Part shown: piece after piece, positions 41,614-50,962 of the stretch | Numbering within the stretch: position 1 is the stretch's first letter | Layout: the number at the start of each line of letters is the position of its first letter | NCBI RefSeq assembly: GCF_000716595.1 | Contig: NZ_JNXC01000007.1 | Location: 302,751 to 366,750 of the forward strand | Origin: Saccharothrix sp. NRRL B-16314 | GTDB taxonomy: Bacteria > Actinomycetota > Actinomycetes > Mycobacteriales > Pseudonocardiaceae | DNA: 64,000 bases | Direction: 5' to 3' | Made by a program: the position numbers and the translations under genes | The notes under the pieces: model-generated | What the model was told of the DNA's origin: nothing | Seen by the model: the letters and a program-made list of their open reading frames with translations, nothing else | The model's database searches: none

Positions 41614-42644
41614 ACGCGCCCACCACGTGGCGTCCCCGATTGGCGGACGGCACCGCGCCGGTGCTGGCCGTGCTGGCCGTGCTCCTGGTCGCGCTGGCCT
41701 TCGCCGGTCCGGCCTACTCGGAACCGACCGGCTACCTCGCGCTGCTCAAGCGCGCGGCGCCGTTGATGATCCTCGCCATCGGCCAGTACTTCGTCATCGT
41801 CTCCGGCGGCTTCGACCTGTCGGTCGGGTCGCTGGTCACGGCCGAAGTGGTGATCGCCGCCAGGCTGATCGACGGGCAGGAGTCGGCGACGATCTGGGTG
41901 ATCCCGCTGCTGCTGGCCCTCGGCGTGCTCGTCGGCCTCGTCAACGGGCTGATCACGACGAAGCTGCTGGTGCCGTCGTTCATCGTGACCCTGGGCATGC
42001 TCCTCGTGCTCGACGGCGCGGTGTTCCTGTGGACCGGCGGCGCTCCCCGCGGCGCGCTGTCACCGTCGTTCCGCGTGTTCGGTCGGGGCGGGATCGACCT
42101 GCCGGTGCTCGGCCACCTGCCGTGGTCGGTGGTCATCCTCCTGGTCGTCCTGGTCGCCGCCGCCCAGTTCATGCGCAGCGGCACCGGGCGCACGCTCGTC
42201 GCGGTGGGGGACAACCAGGACGCGGTGCGACTGGCGGGCGGACGCGTGGTGCGCCTGAAGGTGCTGGCGTTCGTGCTGTCCGGTCTGCTCGCTGCGCTGG
42301 CCGCGATCCTGCTCGGCGGGTTCGCGGGCGTGTCGGCCCAGGTGGGGGAGGGCCTGGAGTTCCGGGCCATCACCGCCGTGGTGCTGGGCGGCGTCCTGCT
42401 CGGCGGCGGACGCGGTTCCGTCGTCGCCGCCGCGGCCGGGGCGTTGACCCTGGAAGCCCTCTTCTCCCTGCTCAACCTGCTCGGCGTCTCCGGCGCCCTG
42501 GAGTCCGCCGTCCAGGGCGTGATCATCATCGCCGCGGTGGCCTACGCCTCCCTCGGCGCGAACCTCCGGCTCGGGTTCCGGTCGCGCACCGCCACCGAGT
42601 CCTCCACTCGTTCGACCCCACCGCCGCACAAGGAGAACAGATGA
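41610..42644 (+). CDS. Sugar ABC transporter permease (RbsC type), second
   Basis: A 344-residue permease homologous to the preceding one: ILAIGQYFVIVSGGFDLSVGSLVTAEVVIAARL and VVLGGVLLGGGRGSVVAAAAGALTLEALF. Two different permeases, rather than a homodimer, is common in actinobacterial importers of this class. The GTG start has GGAGG nearby and overlaps the upstream TGA; the stop overlaps the binding-protein ATG. Confidence 0.93.
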   Translation: MNAPTTWRPRLADGTAPVLAVLAVLLVALAFAGPAYSEPTGYLALLKRAAPLMILAIGQYFVIVSGGFDLSVGSLVTAEVVIAARLIDGQESATIWVIPLLLALGVLVGLVNGLITTKLLVPSFIVTLGMLLVLDGAVFLWTGGAPRGALSPSFRVFGRGGIDLPVLGHLPWSVVILLVVLVAAAQFMRSGTGRTLVAVGDNQDAVRLAGGRVVRLKVLAFVLSGLLAALAAILLGGFAGVSAQVGEGLEFRAITAVVLGGVLLGGGRGSVVAAAAGALTLEALFSLLNLLGVSGALESAVQGVIIIAAVAYASLGANLRLGFRSRTATESSTRSTPPPHKENR

Positions 42645-43819
42645 ACAGGAAGTGGTCCGTCGTGGCCGTCGCGGGCGTGCTCGCCATGGCCGGTTGCAGC
42701 AGCGACCTGCCCGCCGAGAGCGGCACGCCCGGCTCGACGGGCACGTCCAAGGCCGAGGCGAAGTCCGAGTTCTTCGACCGCGCGCAGTACGAGCGCCAGC
42801 TGAAGTTCCGGACGACCGCGGCCGAGGGGCCGGCCGACAAGCCGTGGGAGCAGATGATCTCGCCCGAGCTGGTCGACACGGCCAAGTTCGCCAAGCCCGG
42901 TGGCGACTACCACGTGTGCTTCTCCAACGCCGCGGTCAACAACCCCTGGCGCCAGGTCGGCTTCAAGACGATGAAGGAGGAGGTGAAGCTGCACCCGGAG
43001 ATCACCAAGTTCACCGTGCTCGACGCCGAGGCCAAGGACGACAAGCAGATCAGCGACATCCAGTCGTTCGCGTCGCAGGGGTGCAGCGCGCTGATCGTGT
43101 CCCCGAACACGACGGCCACCCTGACCCCCGCCATCGAGGCCGCCTGCAAGACCAACGTGCCGGTGATCGTGTTCGACCGCGGGGTCAACTCCACCTGCCC
43201 CGTCACGTTCGTCCACCCGATCGGCGGGTTCGCGTTCGGCGCGGACGGCGCGGAGTTCCTCAAGGAGAAGGTGAAGTCGGGCGGCAAGGTCCTCGCCCTG
43301 CGCATCCTGCCCGGCGTCGATGTGCTGGAGCAGCGGTGGGCGGCGGCCAACGAGATCTTCTCCGGCAGCGACCTGAAGGTCGTCGGTGTCGAGTTCACCG
43401 ACGGTGACGCGGCCAAGACCAAGAGCATCGTCAACGACTTCATCCAGCGCGAGGGCCAGATCGACGGCGTGTGGATGGACGCGGGCGCGACCGCCGTCGC
43501 GGCGATCGAGGCGTTCCAGGACGCGGGCGTGCCGATCCCGGCGTTCGTCGGCGAGGACCAGCAGGACTTCCTGCGGATGTGGGCCGACGAGAAGATGACC
43601 GCCGTGGCCCCGACCTACCCGACCTACCAGTGGCGCACGCCGATCATCGCCGCGCTGAAGGTCCTCAACGGTCAGCAGGTGCCCAAGGAGTGGGTGCTGC
43701 CGCAGCCGAAGGTGACCGGCGACAACCTCCAGAGCTTCCTCAAGCAGGACATGCCCCCGCTGCACTACGCGATGTGCGGGTGCGAGGCCATGGCCGGGTA
43801 CCCCGCGCCCTGGAAGTGA
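42641..43819 (+). CDS. Sugar ABC transporter substrate-binding lipoprotein
   Basis: A 392-residue lipoprotein: short signal with lipobox AMAGCSS (Cys about residue 19), then a low-complexity spacer and a type I periplasmic-binding fold of the ribose-binding group (YHVCFSNAAVNNPWRQVGFKTMKEE, DIQSFASQGCSALIVSPNT, NVPVIVFDRGVNS, DGVWMDAGATAVAAIEAFQDAGVPIP). It selects the sugar imported by the complex. Inositol or another cyclitol, a rare sugar or an aldose are all possible; the Gfo/MocA dehydrogenase and isomerase next to it favour a cyclitol or rare sugar, but this is inference. Confidence 0.93.
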   Translation: MNRKWSVVAVAGVLAMAGCSSDLPAESGTPGSTGTSKAEAKSEFFDRAQYERQLKFRTTAAEGPADKPWEQMISPELVDTAKFAKPGGDYHVCFSNAAVNNPWRQVGFKTMKEEVKLHPEITKFTVLDAEAKDDKQISDIQSFASQGCSALIVSPNTTATLTPAIEAACKTNVPVIVFDRGVNSTCPVTFVHPIGGFAFGADGAEFLKEKVKSGGKVLALRILPGVDVLEQRWAAANEIFSGSDLKVVGVEFTDGDAAKTKSIVNDFIQREGQIDGVWMDAGATAVAAIEAFQDAGVPIPAFVGEDQQDFLRMWADEKMTAVAPTYPTYQWRTPIIAALKVLNGQQVPKEWVLPQPKVTGDNLQSFLKQDMPPLHYAMCGCEAMAGYPAPWK

Positions 43820-43866
43820 TCGCCCGAGGAACGACGTCGGAAAACCGAGCCGGAACGGAGGCACCC

Positions 43867-44724
43867 GTGCACGCCATCGGTGTGAGCACGTGGGTCTGGA
43901 CGTCACCGCTGCGCGACGCGACGCTGGCCGAGCTGGCCACGCGGACCGCCGGGTGGGGGTTCGACGTGCTCGAACTCCCGGTGGAGCAGGTCGGCGACTG
44001 GGACCCCGCGCTGGCGGCACGGGTGCTCGCCGACCACGGTCTCGCCGCGACCGTCTGCCTGGTGATGCCACCCGGCCGCGAGCTCGTCGCGGCCGACGCG
44101 GCGACGGTCGCCGCCACCCAGGACTACCTGCGGCAGGTCGTGGACATCGCGGCGGAGGTGGGCTCGCCGGTCATCGGCGGCCCCGCCTACGCCTCGGTCG
44201 GCCGCACGTGGCGCATGTCGGACCGCGAGCGGTCCGACGCGTACGCCGAACTGCGCGACAACCTCGCACCCGTCGTCGAGCACGCGCGGGCGTCCGGCGT
44301 CCGGGTCGCGGTGGAACCCCTCAACCGCTACGAGACCAGCCTCCTCAACACCATCGGGCAGACCCTTGCGGCCCTGGACGGCCTGCCCGTCGACGGCTGC
44401 GGCGTCGCGGTCGACGTGTACCACCAGAACATCGAGGAGAAGCACGTCGGCGACGCGATCCGGTCGGCCCGAGGCCGGATCGCGCACGTCCAGGTGTGCG
44501 CCAACGACCGCGGCACACCGGGCGACGACAACCTCGACTGGGCCGACATCGTCGCCGCGCTGGCCGAGGCGGACTACACCGGGCCGCTGTGCATCGAGTC
44601 GTTCACCGGTGAGAACGCGTCCATCGCGACCGCCGCGTCCATCTGGCGCCCGCTGGCGCCGACGCAGGACGCGCTCGCCGTCGACGGCCTCAAGTTCCTG
44701 AAGGGGGTGGTAGGCCCCGCCTGA
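43867..44724 (+). CDS. Xylose-isomerase-like TIM barrel sugar (phosphate) isomerase/epimerase
   Basis: A 285-residue AP-endonuclease-2/D-tagatose-3-epimerase-type barrel. Metal-site residues are visible: the first Glu in FDVLELPVEQVG, VAVEPLNRYETS (catalytic Glu), the Asp/His of GVAVDVYHQNIEE, and the final Glu in PLCIESFTGEN. The spacing matches epimerases acting on free keto-sugars or inosose (IolE/IolI type). GTG 43867 has GGAGG five bases upstream. It follows the ABC genes by 47 bases and is probably part of that operon, acting after the dehydrogenase. Confidence 0.88.
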   Translation: MHAIGVSTWVWTSPLRDATLAELATRTAGWGFDVLELPVEQVGDWDPALAARVLADHGLAATVCLVMPPGRELVAADAATVAATQDYLRQVVDIAAEVGSPVIGGPAYASVGRTWRMSDRERSDAYAELRDNLAPVVEHARASGVRVAVEPLNRYETSLLNTIGQTLAALDGLPVDGCGVAVDVYHQNIEEKHVGDAIRSARGRIAHVQVCANDRGTPGDDNLDWADIVAALAEADYTGPLCIESFTGENASIATAASIWRPLAPTQDALAVDGLKFLKGVVGPA

Positions 44725-44790
44725 ACCAGCGTGTCCCCCCGACTCACCGGCGCCGGCACGCCGGGCGGAACCGAAAGTGTGTGGAGGATC

Positions 44791-47700
44791 GTGAGAACCC
44801 CTGTAGTCCGCTTGCGCACCGTTCTGACCCTCGTGCTGGCCCTGTTCGTCGTGGTCGGTCTCATCCCGGCGACCGCCGCGGCCCACCCGGGCCACGACGC
44901 GCCGGCCGAATTCCGCGCCCTGCTGTTCACCAAGACCGCCGCCGGCGCCTACCGGCACGACTCGATCCCCGCCGGTGTGGCGATGGTCGAGAAGCTCGCC
45001 GCGGACAACCACTTCGAGGTCGTGCACAGCGAGGACTCCGCCCAGTTCACCGACGAGAACCTGGCCGGTTTCGACGTCGTCATCATGCTCCAGAACGGCG
45101 GCATGGTCTGGGACACCGACGCCCAGCGCGCCGCCGTGAAGAAGTTCGTCAACGACGGCGGCGGCATCGTCGCCGTCCACAACGCGACGGACATGAACAT
45201 CGAGTCGTCGTTCCCGTGGTGGGACGACTTCGTCAACGGCGGCGCGCACATGACCGCGCACTCCGCCAACGGCCTCACCGCCACCTCCTACCAGGTGGAC
45301 GAGGTGCACGAGTCGACCAAGCACCTGCCGGACCGCTGGCAGAAGGCCGAGGAGTGGTACAACTTCAAGCCCAGCATGCGCGGCAAGGTGCACCCGCTGG
45401 TCGAGGTCGACGAGAAGACCTACGACCCGGGCTCCGAGGCCATGGGCCACGACCACCCGATCACGTGGTGCCGTGACGCCGAAGGCGGCCGGGTCTGGGC
45501 GACCGGCATGGGCCACAACGCCGCCGACTACACCGAGCCGAACTTCGTCGCGCACGTCCTGGGCGGCATCCGCACCGCCGCCGGTGTCGTGTCCTCGGAC
45601 TGCGGCGCCACGGTCGACGCCAGCTTCGAGAAGGTGACGCTGGACGACGGCACCCACGCGCCGACGACGCTGGACGTCGCACCGGACGGCCGGGTGTTCT
45701 ACACCGAGCTGCTGGGCGAGATCCGCGTCCACGACCCGGCCACGGGCGCCACCTCCACCGCGCTGTCCCTGCCCGTCTACAGCGGCGGCGAGGACGGCCT
45801 TGTGTCGCTGGCCCTGGCACCGGACTTCGCCACCAGCAACCACTTGTACGTGTACTACTCGCCGCCAGGCCTCGCCGAGATCAACCGGGTCTCGCGGTTC
45901 ACCGCCACGGGCAACGTGATCCGACCGGACAGCGAGAAGGTCCTGCTGGAGATCCCCGCGTCGCGCCGCGAGGAGCCCGGCCACACCGGCGGGTACCTGG
46001 AGTTCGGGCCGAACGGCAACCTCTACATCGGCGTCGGCGACGACACCAACCCGTTCCAGTCCAGCGGGTACGCCCCGGTGGACGAGCGACCCGGCCGCGA
46101 CCTGTTCGACGCGCAGAAGACCTCGGCGAACACGAACGACCTGCGGGGCAAGATCCTGCGCGTCCACCCCGAGGCGGACGGCACCTACACCGTCCCGGCG
46201 GGCAACATGTTCGCGCCGGGGACGGAGAAGACCAGGCCCGAGATCTACGCCATGGGCTTCCGCAACCCGTTCCGCTTCAACGTCGCCTCCGACGGCACGC
46301 TCTACATGGCCGACTACGGCCCGGACGCGGGCGGGGACAACCCGTCGCGCGGCCCCGGGGGGCTGGTCGAGTGGAACGTGATCGAGGAGCCCGGCAACTA
46401 CGGCTGGCCGTACTGCGTCGGCAACAACACGCCGTTCAACGACTTCGACTTCGCGACGAACACGTCCAAGGCGAAGTTCGACTGCGGCAACCCGGTGAAC
46501 GACTCGCCGAACAACACCGGCCTGACCACGTTGCCCGCCGCCAAGGCCGCCCAGGTCTGGTACGGCAACGGCGCCGAGGGCGACGAGTTCCCCGAGATGG
46601 GCACCGGCGGCGAGGCCCCGATGGCCGGGCCGCGCTACGAGTTCGACCCGAACCTGGTGTCGGACGTCAAGTTCCCGCAGTACTACGACGGGAAGCCGTT
46701 CTACTACGACTGGACGCGCAACAAGTTCTGGACGTTCTCGCAGGACGACCAGGGCGGCCTGCTCAAGATCAACGAGTGGTTCAAGAGCGCCGCGCCGCTC
46801 GCGCCCATGGACATGAAGTTCGGTCCGGACGGCGCGATGTACGTGGTGGAGTGGGGCGGCGGCTACGGCCGCGACAACCCGGACTCCGGCGTCTACCGGA
46901 TCGACTACACGCAGGGCAACCGACGGCCGACCGCGAAGGCGACGGCGACGCCGTCCTCGGGCCAGGCGCCGCTGCCGGTCACGTTCTCCGGCACGGGGTC
47001 GGAGGATCCCGAAGGCGCCGCGCTGACCTACGCGTGGACGTTCGGCGACGGCGGCACGTCCACCGAGGCCGAGCCGACCCACACCTACGACGCCAACGGC
47101 GTCTACAACGCGCAGCTGACCGTGACCGACGCGTCGGGCAAGAGCGGTGTGACCAACGTCCAGGTGACGGTCGGCAACACCGCGCCGTCGGTGACCATGA
47201 CGTCCCCGGTCGACGGCGGGTTCTTCGACTTCGGCGACAAGGTCGCGTTCGACCTCGACATCACCGACCCGGAGGACGGCCAACCGGACTGCGCCAAGGC
47301 GGTCCTGCAGCCCGCCCTCGGCCACGAGGCGCACGCGCACCCGATCGACCAGATCAACGCGTGCGAGGGCGAGTTCGCCACGCTGGTGGACGAGGGCCAC
47401 GCCGACGCGGACATCTTCTACTCCGTCGACGCGTCCTACACCGACGGCGGTTCCGGTGACCTGCCGCCGCTGGTCGGCCGCGACCTCGCGGTGATCCAGC
47501 CCAAGCACAAGCAGGCCGAGTTCCACCAGGAGTCCTCGGGCGTCCTGGTCGGCAACGACCCCGCCGCCGAATCGGGCAAGCGGGTCGGCGACATCGGTGA
47601 CGGCGACTGGATCGCCTTCGACCCGGTGAACCTGCACCAGATCGACCGCGTCACCGCACGGGTGGCGTCCACGTCCGCGGGCGGGTCGATCGAGTTGCGC

Positions 47701-49602
47701 AAGGACTCACCGACCGGTGACCTGGTCGCGACCATCGCGGTCCCGGCCACCGGCGGCATCGACCGGTACGCGACCGCGCCCGACGTGGCGGTCACGAACC
47801 CCGGCGGCACGATGAAGCTGGTCGCGGTGTTCCGCGGCCCGGCCAACCAGTTCACGCTCGACTCGTTCACGTTCATCGGCAAGGGCGTGTCCGTCAACGC
47901 CGCGCCGCACGTGGTCGTCACGGCGGACCCGGCCACCGGCACCGCGCCGTTCACCACCAAGCTCACCGCGACGGCGACCGACGCGGAGAACGACGCGCCG
48001 TTCACCTACGCGTGGGACCTCGGTGACGGCACGTCGGGGTCGGGTGCCACGGTGGAGCACACCTACGCCGTGGACGGCACGTACTACGCGTCCGTGACGG
48101 TCACCGACGCGGCCGGGCGGACCAAGAAGGTGTCCACGCCGGTGCTCGTGCGTGATCCCCCGATGCCGCCCATCACGTGCGACACGCCGGACCCGGCCGT
48201 CGCGCCGAGCGACGAGTTCGACGGCGACCGGCTCGACGGGTGCCGCTGGAACGCCGTCGTGCGGCCGGACCTGCCGTCGATGCGGATGGGTGACGGTGTG
48301 CTGAGCATCGACACCCTGCCCGGCGACATCAACGGCGGCAACAACGACGACCCGCGCAACTTCGTCCTCCAGAACGCCCCCGAGGGCGACTGGACGCTGG
48401 AGACGAGGATGGCCGCGCCGGTGGTCGAGCAGTGGCAGCTCGCCGGCTTCATGGTGTACGCCAACGACGACGACTACGTGAAGTTCGACGTCGTCGCGCG
48501 CAACGCGCCGGGTCAGGCCGTGTCGCTGGGCGCGGAGCTGGTGTCCGAGAACAACGGCTCGTTCGGCGACGGCGGCAACCGGGGCATCACCATCGGCACG
48601 CCGGAGAGCGGGTGGTGGCACCTGCGGCTGAAGAAGGTGGGCAACACCTACAGCGGCGAGATCAGCGACGGCGGCACCACGTGGACGTCGATGGGCGCGC
48701 CGGTGACGAACGACGTGCCGAACGCCAAGGTCGGCCTGATGGCGATCGGCCCGTCGCAGACGAGGGGCCCGGTGACGGTCGACTTCGACTGGTTCCGGGT
48801 GTCCGTGGACGACGTCGCACCCGAGGTCTCGGCCACCGTGGACCCGGTCGAGCCCGACGGAACGGACGGCTGGTGGACCACGACGCCGACCGTCGCGATC
48901 AACGCGGTGGACGCCGGCTCCGGCGTGGCGAGCACCGAGTACCGGATCGACGGCGGCGACTGGAAGCCCTACACGGCGCCGTTCCCGGTGACCGGTGACG
49001 GCGTGCACGCGGTGCAGTACCGGGCGACCGACGTCCGGGGCAACGAGTCCGAACCCGGCTCGGTCCCGGTCAAGGTCGACGCGACCGCGCCGACGGTGAA
49101 GCTCACCGGCCTGTACGACGGCGTGAGCTACGGCCACTCCGAGGACAAGGTGGTCTCCTGGCAGGGCGAGGACGCCGCGTCCGGCGTCGGCACGGTCACC
49201 GCCGCGCTCGACGGCGCTCCGGTGACGTCCGGCACGAGCATCGCCATGCACACGCTCGCGCTCGGCGCGCACACCCTGGCGCTGACCGCGACCGACAAGG
49301 CGGGCAACAAGCGGGACGTGGTCGTGTCGTTCAGCGTCACCACCTCCCTGCCCGACCTCCAGGCCCTGGTCGACCGGTTCTCGGCGGAACGGCGCATCAC
49401 GTCGTCCGTCGCGCGAGGGCTGGACCGCGACCTGGACGACGCCCGAAGGCTGCTGTTCGACGGCAAGCAGGCCGAGGCGGTAAAGAAGCTGGAGGGCTTC
49501 CGCGACGCGGTCGCCCGCAAGGTGACCGACCAGGGCGTGCGCGAGCTGCTCGTGGCCGACGCGGAGGTGGTGATCGCCGCGCTGAGGGCGCAGGCGGGCT
49601 GA
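44791..49602 (+). CDS. Secreted ThuA-PQQ-type sugar dehydrogenase multidomain protein
   Basis: A 1603-residue exported protein. A signal peptide (1-31) precedes a ThuA-like domain (about 37-265: RALLFTKTAAGAYRHDSIPAG, NGGGGIVAVH-type strand, PFPWWDD-type loop, MGHDHPITW), a six-bladed glucose/sorbosone dehydrogenase propeller (about 275-705: GEDGLVSLALAPDF, GHTGGYLEFGPNGNLYIGVGD, NDLRGKILRV, YAMGFRNPFRF, PCQYG-like pocket), a PKD domain (about 713-795), a CBM6-like module (about 905-1030), a second PKD (about 1037-1122), a concanavalin-like DUF1349-type domain (about 1140-1320), Ig-like domains and a helical C-terminus. GTG 44791 follows GGAGGA and gives a clean signal; GTG 44731 is the alternative. 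It probably oxidises an extracellular sugar or polyol. Confidence 0.9.
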   Translation: MRTPVVRLRTVLTLVLALFVVVGLIPATAAAHPGHDAPAEFRALLFTKTAAGAYRHDSIPAGVAMVEKLAADNHFEVVHSEDSAQFTDENLAGFDVVIMLQNGGMVWDTDAQRAAVKKFVNDGGGIVAVHNATDMNIESSFPWWDDFVNGGAHMTAHSANGLTATSYQVDEVHESTKHLPDRWQKAEEWYNFKPSMRGKVHPLVEVDEKTYDPGSEAMGHDHPITWCRDAEGGRVWATGMGHNAADYTEPNFVAHVLGGIRTAAGVVSSDCGATVDASFEKVTLDDGTHAPTTLDVAPDGRVFYTELLGEIRVHDPATGATSTALSLPVYSGGEDGLVSLALAPDFATSNHLYVYYSPPGLAEINRVSRFTATGNVIRPDSEKVLLEIPASRREEPGHTGGYLEFGPNGNLYIGVGDDTNPFQSSGYAPVDERPGRDLFDAQKTSANTNDLRGKILRVHPEADGTYTVPAGNMFAPGTEKTRPEIYAMGFRNPFRFNVASDGTLYMADYGPDAGGDNPSRGPGGLVEWNVIEEPGNYGWPYCVGNNTPFNDFDFATNTSKAKFDCGNPVNDSPNNTGLTTLPAAKAAQVWYGNGAEGDEFPEMGTGGEAPMAGPRYEFDPNLVSDVKFPQYYDGKPFYYDWTRNKFWTFSQDDQGGLLKINEWFKSAAPLAPMDMKFGPDGAMYVVEWGGGYGRDNPDSGVYRIDYTQGNRRPTAKATATPSSGQAPLPVTFSGTGSEDPEGAALTYAWTFGDGGTSTEAEPTHTYDANGVYNAQLTVTDASGKSGVTNVQVTVGNTAPSVTMTSPVDGGFFDFGDKVAFDLDITDPEDGQPDCAKAVLQPALGHEAHAHPIDQINACEGEFATLVDEGHADADIFYSVDASYTDGGSGDLPPLVGRDLAVIQPKHKQAEFHQESSGVLVGNDPAAESGKRVGDIGDGDWIAFDPVNLHQIDRVTARVASTSAGGSIELRKDSPTGDLVATIAVPATGGIDRYATAPDVAVTNPGGTMKLVAVFRGPANQFTLDSFTFIGKGVSVNAAPHVVVTADPATGTAPFTTKLTATATDAENDAPFTYAWDLGDGTSGSGATVEHTYAVDGTYYASVTVTDAAGRTKKVSTPVLVRDPPMPPITCDTPDPAVAPSDEFDGDRLDGCRWNAVVRPDLPSMRMGDGVLSIDTLPGDINGGNNDDPRNFVLQNAPEGDWTLETRMAAPVVEQWQLAGFMVYANDDDYVKFDVVARNAPGQAVSLGAELVSENNGSFGDGGNRGITIGTPESGWWHLRLKKVGNTYSGEISDGGTTWTSMGAPVTNDVPNAKVGLMAIGPSQTRGPVTVDFDWFRVSVDDVAPEVSATVDPVEPDGTDGWWTTTPTVAINAVDAGSGVASTEYRIDGGDWKPYTAPFPVTGDGVHAVQYRATDVRGNESEPGSVPVKVDATAPTVKLTGLYDGVSYGHSEDKVVSWQGEDAASGVGTVTAALDGAPVTSGTSIAMHTLALGAHTLALTATDKAGNKRDVVVSFSVTTSLPDLQALVDRFSAERRITSSVARGLDRDLDDARRLLFDGKQAEAVKKLEGFRDAVARKVTDQGVRELLVADAEVVIAALRAQAG

Positions 49603-49618
49603 TCGGACCGGGTCGACC

Positions 49619-49664
49619 GTGGTAGCCGTCGTCGTCGGTCACTGCCGACGACGGCGGCTACCAC
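49619..49664 (+). terminator. Hairpin terminator after the ThuA fusion gene
   Basis: GTGGTAGCCGTCGTCG pairs with CGACGACGGCGGCTACCAC (a 3-base bulge), 16 bases after the stop. It separates the sugar operon from the ebo-like operon. Confidence 0.7.
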
Positions 49665-49804
49665 CCACCATGCGTGGGCGCGGGTGCCGGTCCGCGTCCA
49701 CCCGACCGGCGTCGGGACGTTTCCGCGTCCCGGCGCCGGTTCGGTGGCGACCGGACCCGGTGACTGGACGGACTTCGAGTGGAGCAGGCGAAGGAGGGTG
49801 GCCA

Positions 49805-50962
49805 ATGGCGGAAGAACCCACCGGGCTGTGGTTGATCGGCGCACGGGGGTCGGTAGCGACCACGGCGATCAGCGGGCTGCTGGCGATGCGGGCGGGCCTG
49901 GCGGCGCCGACCGGGTGCGTGACCGAACGACCGGAGCTGGCCGGGGCGCCGCTGCCCGGCTGGGACGACCTGGTCGTCGGCGGGCACGACGTGGTGGACA
50001 CGGCCTTGGTCAAGCGGGCGGAGCAACTGGCCGACAGCGGCGTGCTGCCGCACCGGCTGCTCGGCCCGATCGAGGCCGGGTTGCGGTCGGCCGACGACGA
50101 GATCCGCGAGGGCTACCACCCGGTCACGCACCGGGGCAGCCAGGCCGAGGCCGCCCGGCGGCTCGGCGCGGACATCGCCGACTTCCGCGAGCGGAACGGT
50201 CTGGCGCGGGTCGTGGTGGTGAACGTGTCCTCGACCGAACCGCCGGTACCGGCCGCGCCCGAGCACGCCGACCTGGCGCTGTTGGAGGAAGCGCTGGCCG
50301 ACCCGGCGCGGTCGGTGCTGCCGCCCAGTTCGGTGGCGGCCTATGCGGCGCTGCGGGCGGGTTGCCCGTTCGTGGACTTCACGCCGTCGACGGGTGTGGC
50401 GTTGCCCGCGCTGGACGAACTCGCCCGGCGCGAGCGGCTGCCGTACGCGGGGCGGGACGGCAAGACGGGGGAGACGCTGCTGCGGACGGTGCTCGCGCCG
50501 ATGTTCACCGCTCGGGCGTTGCGGGTGCGGTCCTGGGCTGGGACGAACCTGCTCGGCGGCGGTGACGGCGCGACCCTGGAGGACCCGGCGCACGCGGACA
50601 GCAAGATCGTGTCGAAGGCGCGGGGGCTCGCGGCGTTGCTGGGCGACGACGTCACCGCGCCGTTGCACATCGACAACGTCCCTGACCTGGGCGAGCAGAA
50701 GACGGCATGGGACCACGTGTCGTTCGAGGGGTTCCTCGGCGCACGCATGTCGCTCCAGCTGACGTGGACGGGGCTGGACTCGTCGCTGGCCGCGCCGTTG
50801 GTGCTGGACCTGACCCGGTTGGTCGCCGCGGCGCACGCAACGGGCCAGGTGGGTGCGCTGGGGGCACTGGCGTTCTTCTTCAAGGACCCGCTCGGCAGTG
50901 ACGAGCACCGGTTTGCCGAGCAGACGCGTGAGCTGTACCGGTGGGCGGGTGAGCTGGGGTGA
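49805..50962 (+). CDS. myo-Inositol-1-phosphate-synthase-like sugar-phosphate cyclase
   Basis: A 385-residue protein of the inositol-3-phosphate synthase family, which turns glucose 6-phosphate into inositol phosphate with bound NAD. Family landmarks: LWLIGARGSVATTAISGL (NAD motif), VVVVNVSSTEPPVP, FVDFTPSTGVALPALDEL, AGRDGKTGETLLRTVLAPMF, GTNLLGGGDGATLEDP and FFKDPLGSDEH. It is divergent from housekeeping Ino1. The ATG has GGAGG at seven bases. It is the first of six overlapping genes. In classic ebo clusters a 3-dehydroquinate-synthase-like cyclase (EboD) is present; none is here, so this enzyme is the probable replacement source of a cyclitol head group. Confidence 0.88.
   Translation: MAEEPTGLWLIGARGSVATTAISGLLAMRAGLAAPTGCVTERPELAGAPLPGWDDLVVGGHDVVDTALVKRAEQLADSGVLPHRLLGPIEAGLRSADDEIREGYHPVTHRGSQAEAARRLGADIADFRERNGLARVVVVNVSSTEPPVPAAPEHADLALLEEALADPARSVLPPSSVAAYAALRAGCPFVDFTPSTGVALPALDELARRERLPYAGRDGKTGETLLRTVLAPMFTARALRVRSWAGTNLLGGGDGATLEDPAHADSKIVSKARGLAALLGDDVTAPLHIDNVPDLGEQKTAWDHVSFEGFLGARMSLQLTWTGLDSSLAAPLVLDLTRLVAAAHATGQVGALGALAFFFKDPLGSDEHRFAEQTRELYRWAGELG

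Noticed and set aside
43903..47637. A 1244-codon minus-strand frame
   Set aside because: It is the antisense shadow of the isomerase and ThuA-fusion genes, with low-complexity Val/Arg/Gly composition typical of high-GC antisense frames.
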